Source: Microbacterium sp.
GTDB taxonomy: Bacteria > Actinomycetota > Actinomycetes > Actinomycetales > Microbacteriaceae
NCBI RefSeq assembly: GCF_031178445.1
Contig: NZ_JAPSIY010000013.1
Coordinates: 1 to 53,304 of the forward strand
Direction of reading: 5' to 3'
DNA length: 53,304 bases
The notes under the pieces were generated by a model. The model was given only the letters and a program-made list of their open reading frames with translations, was not told the origin of the DNA and made no database searches. Both the position numbers and the translations under genes were made by a program. How positions within the stretch are numbered: position 1 is the first letter of the stretch; the number at the start of each line of letters is the position of its first letter. This document shows, in pieces, positions 9,488 through 16,058 of the stretch.

Positions 9488-9514
9488 TGTCGAGAACGCT
9501 GCACGGGCTCCGTC
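9488..9514 (+). promoter_or_regulatory. Candidate ECF42-type promoter (TGTCGA-N17-CGTC)
   Basis: TGTCGA at 9488-9493 is followed after 17 bases by CGTC at 9511-9514, about 50 bases before the DUF1579-like gene. ECF42 sigma factors are reported to use a TGTCGA-like -35 with a CGA/CGT-type -10, so this gene may be a target of the adjacent ECF42 factor. The motif is short, and this is the only copy I found near the locus. Confidence 0.35.
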
Positions 9515-9562
9515 GTCTCTGTTGAACGCGGCATCCGGCCGCCGGAGAGAGAAGGAATGATC

Positions 9563-10027
9563 ATGAACGAGACCAGCGCGCAGACGATCGGTGAGTACGG
9601 CATGGGCGAGCAGCCGGTGCCGAGCGAGCAGCTGAAGGCGCTCGACCGCCTGGTGGGGACGTGGACCGTCACCGGTGGCGCCCCGGGAACCGTGACATAC
9701 GAGTGGGCCCTGGGCGGGTTCTTCCTCCTTCAGAAGGTCGACCTCGAGCAGTTCGGCGAGAAGGTCGAGGGCTTCGAGGTGATCGGCAATCTGCGCCCGT
9801 TCGGAGAGCCGGTCGGCGAAGACCTCGCCTCGCGCTTCTACGACTCGCAGGGCAACACCTTCGACTACGTCTACGAGCTCGAGGGCGACACGCTGACCAT
9901 CTGGGCCGGCGCGAAGGGCAGCCCGGCGTATTTCCGCGGCACCTTCAGCGGCGACGACCGCGAGATGGTCGGCGAGTGGGTGTACCCGGGTGGCGGCGGG
10001 TACCCGTCGACGATGACCCGGTCGTGA
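9563..10027 (+). CDS. DUF1579-like protein of unknown function
   Basis: A 154-residue soluble protein with a lipocalin-like beta pattern. It has a lead helix ending LKALDRLVGTWTVTG, followed by repeated Y-E-W/GGFF strands, which matches the DUF1579 family. No catalytic motif is apparent. Two ATGs are possible, at 9557 and 9563. GAAGG at 9551-9555 is 7 bases from the second and only 1 base from the first, so 9563 is preferred. It is divergent from the DUF998-YCII-ECF42 group, and a candidate ECF42 promoter lies upstream. Confidence 0.8.
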   Translation: MNETSAQTIGEYGMGEQPVPSEQLKALDRLVGTWTVTGGAPGTVTYEWALGGFFLLQKVDLEQFGEKVEGFEVIGNLRPFGEPVGEDLASRFYDSQGNTFDYVYELEGDTLTIWAGAKGSPAYFRGTFSGDDREMVGEWVYPGGGGYPSTMTRS

Positions 10028-10038
10028 CGCGAGCGGCT

Positions 10039-10072
10039 CCGCGGCCGGACGGTGCGAACCGTTCAGCCGCGG
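10039..10072. terminator. Possible bidirectional terminator between convergent genes
   Basis: CCGCGG at 10039-10044 and 10067-10072 flank an inner stem of GGACGGT (10047-10053) and ACCGTTC (10058-10064), with a GCGA tetraloop. It lies between the converging DUF1579-like and metallophosphoesterase genes. There is no strong U-tract. Confidence 0.5.
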
Positions 10073-10095
10073 GGCGCTGTGCGAGTCAGGATGCC

Positions 10096-11763
10096 TCAGT
10101 CGTCCTGACCGGCGACGAACTCGACCGTCTTGGTCTCCGAGCGGTTGCCGTACATGTCGACCGCAGTCACCTCGGCGATGTAGGCGGTGCCCTTGGTGAG
10201 GGTGAGAAGCGGAGCATCCTCCTGCCGCCCGTCGCGGATCGCGAGCGGGACCTCGAGGATGCTGGGGCGCGGCGCCATCTGAAAGTCGGAGAGCACCTTC
10301 GCACCGGCGAGGATGGGCAGTGCCTCGGCGCCGGTGGCGGCGTCGCGCACGCGCACGTCGTAGCCGTAGACGGACTCGTCGTCTTTCGCAGCGGTGACGC
10401 GCAGCATGTCGCGACCGTCGGCGGTGACCTTGTGCTGCGGCTTTCGCTGCAGAACGGGCGCCACGGCGTCGCGGGCGGCGGAGGTGTAGTCGAAGTTCGC
10501 CCGCACCTCGTCGGCGGTGTCGCCCTCGAGGCGCACCGTCCAGCCGGGTCCGGCCAGCGTGCCGGCGCTGATGAACGGGAAGCCCGATTGGAAGCCCCAC
10601 GCGCCGTTCGAGTACGTGCGCTCGTTCTCGGCGGCGAAGTTGATGCGCTCGATCTCGGTGCGGTCGTCGTATACCTCGACGTGCAGGGCCTGCGCGGTGG
10701 GGATGGTGTACTCGCTCCACAGGGCGTCGCCGTAGATCTGGTAGGCGTCATGCGGGGTCTCGGTGTACGACATGGAGCCGTCGTTGACCGCGGTGAACTC
10801 GCCCTGCCAGATGGAGCGCTCGTCATTCAGGTTCAGGTGCGAGTGGCCCGAGAAGTACACGACCTGCGGATGCTTGGCGAGGTCGCTGGTGAGCGACGGG
10901 TTCGACGACTGGGCGCCGTCGTGCACCGTGTTCGCGGTCGGACGGTGACCGATGACGAAGACCGGCTTGCTGTGCGCATCGGGTCGAGCCGACAGCTCGG
11001 CGAGGCGGGTCTGCAACCAGGTGCGCTGCGAGCCGGAGTAGCGCTCAGTATCGATCACGAGGAAAGTGTGCTCGCCGATGGTGCGCTCATAGTAGCCGCC
11101 GGCTGCGTTGGGGAACCAGTCGCCGTAGTACTTCTCCATATCGGCGTTGCCGACGTCGTGGTTGCCGTGCGACATCAGCACCGGGGTGTCCTCGATGCCG
11201 AGACGCGTCATGTTCTCGTCGAAGATCGTCTTCACGACCTGGTGGTCGGGTGCGGTGTTGCCGTGGTTGTCATTGATCTGGTCGCCGTTCGAGACGATCA
11301 GGTCGGGGTCGGGGTCGATGGCGGCGAGGGTGTCGAAGTGGCTCTTCCAGATGCCGCGGTTCTTGTCGCTGAGTGAGGAGGTATGCACGTCGCTCATCAC
11401 GAAGAACGACAGCAGCGGCTTCTCGTCGGACTTGACGATGTACCCCTCGACCTCGGCGGGCGAGACTCGGTTGCCCTTGACCGTGACGGCGGTGAGGTTG
11501 GCGGTCTCGTCGATGACGATCGGCTTCTTGTAGCGCGGGCTCTTCTCGGTGGGCATCGAGCCGTCGAGGGTGTACCGGATCTGCGTGCCCTTCGGGGCGG
11601 TGAGTTCGACGGTGGTCGGCCCGGTGAACCGTCCGCCGTCCTGGCTGAACACCGGCGCCGGCAGCTCTCCGGTGCTGGTCGCGCTCGCGTTGGCGGCGCC
11701 GGGCAGCGCCACCGCCGTGGCGACGGCGGCCAGGGCGCAGGCCCCGGCGATCTTTCGCTTCAT
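10096..11763 (-). CDS. Secreted metallophosphoesterase with chitobiase-like domain
   Basis: A 555-residue exported protein. A Sec signal peptide starts MKRKIAGACALAAV and ends near ANASA. A CHB_HEX_C-like beta-sandwich follows at about residues 35-110 (IRYTLDGSMPTEKSPRY). The phosphoesterase domain runs from about 115 with motifs MSDVHTSS, SNGDQIND, SHGNHDVG and SGHSHLN. The last 200 residues form beta-rich domains. It probably acts on an extracellular or cell-wall-linked phosphate ester. The ATG at 11763 has GGAG 7 bases upstream; a GTG immediately before it is an alternative. It is monocistronic, with a likely terminator at 10039-10072. Confidence 0.88.
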   Translation of the reverse strand: MKRKIAGACALAAVATAVALPGAANASATSTGELPAPVFSQDGGRFTGPTTVELTAPKGTQIRYTLDGSMPTEKSPRYKKPIVIDETANLTAVTVKGNRVSPAEVEGYIVKSDEKPLLSFFVMSDVHTSSLSDKNRGIWKSHFDTLAAIDPDPDLIVSNGDQINDNHGNTAPDHQVVKTIFDENMTRLGIEDTPVLMSHGNHDVGNADMEKYYGDWFPNAAGGYYERTIGEHTFLVIDTERYSGSQRTWLQTRLAELSARPDAHSKPVFVIGHRPTANTVHDGAQSSNPSLTSDLAKHPQVVYFSGHSHLNLNDERSIWQGEFTAVNDGSMSYTETPHDAYQIYGDALWSEYTIPTAQALHVEVYDDRTEIERINFAAENERTYSNGAWGFQSGFPFISAGTLAGPGWTVRLEGDTADEVRANFDYTSAARDAVAPVLQRKPQHKVTADGRDMLRVTAAKDDESVYGYDVRVRDAATGAEALPILAGAKVLSDFQMAPRPSILEVPLAIRDGRQEDAPLLTLTKGTAYIAEVTAVDMYGNRSETKTVEFVAGQDD

Positions 11764-11933
11764 CACTTGTCTCCAGGTTGTCTATCCACGTCGCCCGCGG
11801 TCGGGCGCCACCTCGGACGCTAGGCAGTCGATCGGACGGTGGGACGACGAAGAAGGGAACGTCAGGAGAACAGGTTGTGCGCGGAGGATGCTCAGACGGC
11901 GGAGAGTAGTGAATACAAGACGAACGGGCTCGG

Positions 11934-12587
11934 TCAGCCCCGGCGGACTTCGTCGACGGATGCTTCGCCGGCCGCATCCGCTGCCTGCAGTGAGAGCCCG
12001 AGTTCGACGAAGACGATGCGGCTGCTGAGCCTCGGACCTTCCCGCCGGGCGAGTCCCACTTTGACGGCGCCGAAGGTGATAGTCGTGGTGGCGGGGAGCA
12101 CGATGTCGTCGGCCTCGCCGGTGTCGGGGTCGAGTCCGCTGGGCAGGTCGACGGCGATCACACGCGAAGACGCAGGGAGCAGCGCTGTCACAGCGTCGCG
12201 CGCTGTGCCGCGGAGCGCGCCTCGCGCGCCGATGCCGAGGATGCCGTCGATGACGAGGTCGTAGGCGGCCGGATCGGTCTCTTCGAGTCGGACGGACGTG
12301 GCGCCGGCATCCGTCGCGGCTCGGAGTGCTTCGTCGTGGACACGGTCGGAGGTGTGGAGGATATCGACCTGGATGCCGCTGGCCGCGATCGATGCCGCGG
12401 CGAACAGCGCGTCGCCGCCGTTGTCGCCGGCTCCGGCGAGCACGAGCATCCGCGTCGGCGCGTGCTCGGCGATGACCTCGGCGAGCGCGTCAGCCGCCCG
12501 GCGCATGAGCGGGATGCCTGCGGCGAGAAGTGGCGCCTCGGCGGCGCGAACCTGGGAGGCGGTGAACGTCGGGACGGTGGTCGCCAT
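11934..12587 (-). CDS. nnrE: NAD(P)H-hydrate epimerase (YjeF N-terminal domain)
   Basis: A 217-residue Rossmann-like protein that epimerises the hydrated, damaged forms of NADH and NADPH for repair. Diagnostic motifs are TASQVRAAEAPLLAAG, the nucleotide loop AGAGDNGGDALF, DGILGIGARG and AVDLPSGLDPDTG. Only the epimerase half is present; the dehydratase half (NnrD) is not in the window. In many bacteria the two are fused. The ATG at 12587 lies just before the conserved region; an upstream pair of ATGs at 12611 would add eight unrelated residues. No good ribosome binding site is visible at either. Confidence 0.88.
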   Translation of the reverse strand: MATTVPTFTASQVRAAEAPLLAAGIPLMRRAADALAEVIAEHAPTRMLVLAGAGDNGGDALFAAASIAASGIQVDILHTSDRVHDEALRAATDAGATSVRLEETDPAAYDLVIDGILGIGARGALRGTARDAVTALLPASSRVIAVDLPSGLDPDTGEADDIVLPATTTITFGAVKVGLARREGPRLSSRIVFVELGLSLQAADAAGEASVDEVRRG

Positions 12588-12649
12588 GCGATCAACATAC
12601 GACAGCATCATGCGTCGTTCGTCGATAGAGCGTGCCCTTGCTTGTCTGT

Positions 12650-12659
12650 TGTCAACCCT
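12650..12659 (+). promoter_or_regulatory. TGTCAACCCT element, shared promoter-like motif (copy 1)
   Basis: TGTCAACCCT stands exactly 63 bases before the ACG start of the small acidic protein at 12723. The same ten bases stand exactly 63 bases before the GTG start of the similar protein at 48370. The identical spacing suggests a common promoter or regulator site. The sigma factor is not identified. Confidence 0.55.
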
Positions 12660-12722
12660 GCTGCCCCGCCTCGAACTGAGTGCGACGCTGATGCTCCATC
12701 ACCACACGACTCGGAGGCTGCC

Positions 12723-12932
12723 ACGTCTGACCCCACCCCGTTCCCCACCGATCCGCTCGAGCCCGAAGGCACTGATCCCGACCTGAGCAAGGACGACGAC
12801 TCCCGCCAGCAATCTTCGGGAGCGGATGAAGAGCGCCCGGACGACCGGGCGCCGACCATGGACGAGCAGCGGGAGGATCGGGTCGCGGCGGAGGAGCAGG
12901 GGAAAGGTGAGGGGTATACGCCGATACCGTGA
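12723..12932 (+). CDS. Small acidic disordered protein with probable ACG start
   Basis: A 69-residue hydrophilic protein beginning (M)SDPTPFPTDPLEPEGTDP and rich in D, E, P, Q and R; no fold or family is recognised. No ATG, GTG or TTG lies at the expected start. Instead GGAGG (12713-12717) is followed 5 bases later by ACG TCT GAC. The similar 53-residue protein at 48370 has GGAGG, the same 5-base spacing, then GTG AGC GAC. Both also share TGTCAACCCT exactly 63 bases upstream. This makes ACG the best start, either as a true non-AUG start or as a start-loss mutation of ATG. The function may be stress-related, which is a guess. Confidence 0.7.
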   Translation, partial: TSDPTPFPTDPLEPEGTDPDLSKDDDSRQQSSGADEERPDDRAPTMDEQREDRVAAEEQGKGEGYTPIP

Positions 12933-13001
12933 AATATCAGGCGACCATGCGATGGATCACCCGAGTCGCCTCAACGCGGACTTCGGCGAGCAGATTTAGG
13001 T

Positions 13002-14084
13002 CTATGCGTAACGCCGTACCGCGTCGCGGATCGCTTCCGCATGGACGTAGATCTCGTCGAGATCCTCAATCGGGTGACGCGTTTCGCTCTTCTCCTCATC
13101 GAGCAGACCTAGATACCTTTGCTTACCGTTGAAATGCAAGCGTGCAATCGGCTTTCGGTTGTTGTCGTCAAGAAGGACGGCGAAGTAGCTCTTGGCGTCC
13201 CGCTGAGTGACGCGCTGGGGCTTGACCTCTCCGCAAGCGATAGCTTTCACGATCTGGTAACCCTCTAGTTCCTCTAGCGTCGTCTCGATCTCGGTGTCGC
13301 GGTCCAGATCGGCTTCAGCAACTTCGGAACTCGTCGCAGGCGGCACTTCAGCGATCTGGCTAGCTCCGCTTACGCCAAGCGCGGCCTTGAGCCGGTCGTT
13401 GACGCGCTCGTTGAGGAACTGATGCGCAGCCTTTCCGACAAGTCCGGTGAATTGCTGTCGCACCCGCTGCGTGAAGGCGCCGTCATAAACGCGGGAGGTG
13501 AAGAACTTGATCCACTCGTCCGTAGGCTCTCGGAACTGCCCGGCTATCTCCCGCTTCAGTGCACCGATGTACTTGAGTTCCTCGGCTGCGCTGATGATGG
13601 AGTCTAGATCGAAGCTGTCCTTGCTCAGCTTCTGGATCTCTGCGATGAGTGTCTCGTCGATGTCAAGTAGGTCGAGGACAAGGAAGGGTTTTGCGTCCAT
13701 CCGGTTGGGCGCATCGAGGTCGGTATAGAAGTGCCAGACGACACCGTTCGTGAGCACGGCGATACGGGCGTTCGTCACCGCGAAGTACCGGAACAGCTGC
13801 GAAGCGTGCTCAATCTTGAGTGAGCCCATCGACGGCTTGCATTCGATGAGGATCTGGACTTCGCCATCACGCATGATGGCGTAGTCGATCTTTTCGCCCT
13901 TCTTCGTACCGACGTCAGCAGTGAATTCGGGCACCACCTCGAGCGGATCGAAGACGTCGTACCCCAGGATCGTCGAGATGAACGGCATGACGAACGCGTT
14001 CTTCGTAGCCTCTTCCGTCCCGATCGCGGTGGCCTGGTTCCGCACCTTCACAGCGAGTGATTCAAGGCGCTCTGAAAATTCCAC
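13002..14084 (-). CDS. Standalone HsdR-N-like nuclease (type I restriction R-subunit N-terminal domain)
   Basis: A 360-residue protein whose first 190 residues match the HSDR_N domain found at the start of type I restriction R subunits. It carries a PD-(D/E)XK-like active site: Asp67 in GEKIDYAI, then Glu81 and Lys83 in LIECKPS. The motor domains of a real HsdR are absent, and no hsdM or hsdS is nearby. The C-terminal part, with charged stretches and DRDTEIETTLEELEGYQIVKAI, is of unknown role. The region is less GC-rich than its surroundings and lacks the GGATGC word common elsewhere in the window, so it is probably acquired. Likely a defence or DNA-processing nuclease. Confidence 0.85.
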   Translation of the reverse strand: MEFSERLESLAVKVRNQATAIGTEEATKNAFVMPFISTILGYDVFDPLEVVPEFTADVGTKKGEKIDYAIMRDGEVQILIECKPSMGSLKIEHASQLFRYFAVTNARIAVLTNGVVWHFYTDLDAPNRMDAKPFLVLDLLDIDETLIAEIQKLSKDSFDLDSIISAAEELKYIGALKREIAGQFREPTDEWIKFFTSRVYDGAFTQRVRQQFTGLVGKAAHQFLNERVNDRLKAALGVSGASQIAEVPPATSSEVAEADLDRDTEIETTLEELEGYQIVKAIACGEVKPQRVTQRDAKSYFAVLLDDNNRKPIARLHFNGKQRYLGLLDEEKSETRHPIEDLDEIYVHAEAIRDAVRRYA

Positions 14085-14276
14085 TCGTCGCTCCCTCTCC
14101 GTTGACTGAGCGTTGCGGCTCTCCCCTCGAGAGCCTGACTCAGACCATAGCGGACGGTAGGCGTGGTCGGGTGTCCGGCCATACCCAACGAATCCGGTAT
14201 TGATTATCTGAACAAGGGTCGTGGCGTCGCCTGCCGCAAAGAGCCGGAGTGACGCAGACTAGGTCAGGGCACTCGA

Positions 14277-14678
14277 ATGAACCAACCATTTGACGTCGTC
14301 GGCGCGATCATCGTGCGAGACAGCAGCGTGCGCGTTGCCCAGCGAGGCCCCGGAAGGGCGCTCGAAGGGAAATGGGAGTTTCCTGGCGGGAAGGTCGAGC
14401 GAGGCGAACGTCCGGAGATGGCGCTGGCGAGGGAAGTCCATGAAGAGCTGAACTGCTCGGTTGAAATTGGTGCACGCGTTACGACTACCACTCACGACTA
14501 TCATTTCGGAGTCATCCGTCTAACGACGTACTATGCGACGGTCACGGCCGGTCAGCCGGCAGCGACCGAGCATGCCGCACTTCGATGGGTAAGGATAGAA
14601 GAGCTGCAGGATCTCAACTGGGCGCCAGCCGACCTGCCAGCGGTGCAAGAAGTCTTGCGAGATTATCTACGAAGTTAG
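14277..14678 (+). CDS. NUDIX hydrolase, MutT-like (8-oxo-dGTP type)
   Basis: A 133-residue NUDIX protein. The Nudix box starts at Gly38 in FPGGKVERGE, with REVHEEL at residues 52-58. The glycine before its last residue is Asn59 here. The N-terminal VVGAIIVRDSSVRVAQRG and the FPGGKVE segment resemble MutT/CTP pyrophosphohydrolases that clean oxidised nucleotides. It lies inside the nuclease cluster, so it might act on modified or phage nucleotides; this is inference. Its TAG stop is interlocked with the TAA stop of the convergent nuclease gene (TTAG, 14675-14678). The ribosome binding site is weak. Confidence 0.88.
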   Translation: MNQPFDVVGAIIVRDSSVRVAQRGPGRALEGKWEFPGGKVERGERPEMALAREVHEELNCSVEIGARVTTTTHDYHFGVIRLTTYYATVTAGQPAATEHAALRWVRIEELQDLNWAPADLPAVQEVLRDYLRS

Positions 14679-15616
14679 CTTGGGCGGGCCGCCTGCTGAA
14701 CTTCGAAGTGGTCGTCGTCTCGAAAGGCCAGGCCCAAGCCAGCCCCCTCGATCAGGTCGCGTAGATCAGCCCTCGGGCGTGCCGGCAGCAGCACGGCACA
14801 TCGAAGGCCGGCAACGTCTACATGGCGACGATAGTCATATAACTGTCCAACGGCCATACGCACATCTGAACGCCCCGCGAGGGCTTTCGCCTCGTACAAC
14901 ACTCGGTCTGTATTGTCGTACGCGTCGGTTAGCAGCAGCGACTCCTTGGGTATTCTGATCGCCCATCGCGAGAACTCGTGGCCAGTTTGACTGGCTACGA
15001 ATTCCTCTACGAGCTGTGACTCCCGTCGCACGGCCGTGCGTGCCTCAATTCCGCTCGTCTCGTAGAAGTGAGTTGAATTGAGTTCGACAGGCACCTGGAC
15101 AGAGCGCATACCTTGCATCACACCTGACACCCCGACAGTTTGCATTATCGATTCGGGGACCGCAGCAACAGGCAGCAGTCGGAAGACAATAACGGTCCGA
15201 ACCGCTTGCTTCATGTCCAGCGCCGGCATGCGCTCGTATGGCAGATGCGGATCAAGAATGAACTGACCGATGTACTGTTGACGCCGCGTCTGACGCCCGG
15301 GTACACGCCCTGCAGCGACGAACGCATGGAGCGTTCGTCCCTTCGCCGCGTGAGTCATGATCGGCGAATTACTTCCGGTCTCGACCTGGTCGCCGTTCTG
15401 GCCTGCTCCGGTGTAGTAGAAGACGCTGCCGTCGGCCGAAAAGCCGTCGTAAACGTATCCGAACTGTGACCCTTAACTTGGATCGGTAAAGATGAACACT
15501 GTCCTCGACTTGTTGCCAGGAACGATGCCCCCAGACTGCACGCTTCCGCCATACTCGACGACGAGATCCTCACGCGTGTAGTACTCACCTACGATAAGTG
15601 GCAATGCGGAGGACAT
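14675..15616 (-). pseudogene. ScoMcrA-like SRA plus PD-(D/E)XK nuclease, broken by one in-frame stop
   Basis: One continuous frame of 313 codons starts at ATG 15616 (MSSALPLIVGEYYTRED) and is cut by a single TAA at 15473-15475. Reading through it joins NKSRTVFIFTDPS to GSQFGYVYDGFSADGS and GAGQNGDQVETGSNSP. Together these form an SRA-like domain of the type that recognises modified bases in Type IV-like restriction enzymes. The C-terminal half carries a nuclease-like D-x-x-D...LYEAKA motif and QLYDYRRH. A CAA-to-TAA change would explain the stop. The fragment after the stop could only restart internally at 15358 and would lack the first 47 residues and part of the SRA core. A sequencing error is possible. 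Confidence 0.75.
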
Positions 15617-15688
15617 GAGCTCACCATATCGACCCGGCGGCTCAAAGTACGCGACCTGAGATCTACGCAACACGTGCGATCTCGGCCT

Positions 15689-15712
15689 GGGAGAGTGTCT
15701 CCCTGCTAGCGT
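15689..15712 (+). promoter_or_regulatory. Inverted repeat and -10 element before the MazG-helicase operon
   Basis: GGGAGA-GTG-TCTCCC (15689-15703) is a perfect 6-bp inverted repeat placed just before a TAGCGT -10-like hexamer (15707-15712). The ATG follows 7 bases later, so the transcript would be nearly leaderless. A repressor bound here would block the promoter. No obvious regulator gene is adjacent. Confidence 0.45.
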
Positions 15713-15719
15713 CAGGCTC

Positions 15720-16058
15720 ATGTTCACAGCCGAGACCGTCATCGCGCTCCGCGCCATCGTCGCCGAGCGCGAGTGGGACCAGTTCCACTCGCCCGAGAAT
15801 CTGGCCAAGAGCATCTCCATCGAGGCTGGCGAGCTGCTCGAGTGCTTCCAGTGGAGCCCCGAGTTCGACCAAACCCGCGTCGAAGAGGAACTCGCCGACG
15901 TCGTCACGTACTGCATCCACTTGGCGGGCAGGCTCGGCGTCGACCTCGACGAGATTGTGATGCGCAAGCTCGAGAAGACGCGCGCGAAGTACCCAGTGGA
16001 GCACTCGCGCGGCAGCAGCGCGAAGTACACCGAACTGCCCAATGACGGAGCACCGTGA
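15720..16058 (+). CDS. MazG-like nucleotide pyrophosphohydrolase
   Basis: A 112-residue all-helical protein of the MazG/RS21-C6 group, which hydrolyses (d)NTPs to monophosphates. The metal-binding E-x-x-E...E-x-x-D pattern is present as EAGELLE near residues 36-42 and EEELADV near 55-61. The length fits the single-domain dCTPase-like type, not full MazG. Its TGA stop overlaps the GTG start of the GIY-YIG/helicase gene (GTGA), so the two are made together. The pair could combine nucleotide depletion with nucleic-acid cleavage during phage infection; this is inference. Confidence 0.88.
   Translation: MFTAETVIALRAIVAEREWDQFHSPENLAKSISIEAGELLECFQWSPEFDQTRVEEELADVVTYCIHLAGRLGVDLDEIVMRKLEKTRAKYPVEHSRGSSAKYTELPNDGAP

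Noticed and set aside
12933..13001. Attachment site (att) at the left edge of the island
   Set aside because: I found no matching direct repeat near 18.4-19.1 kb, and there is no integrase or tRNA gene.
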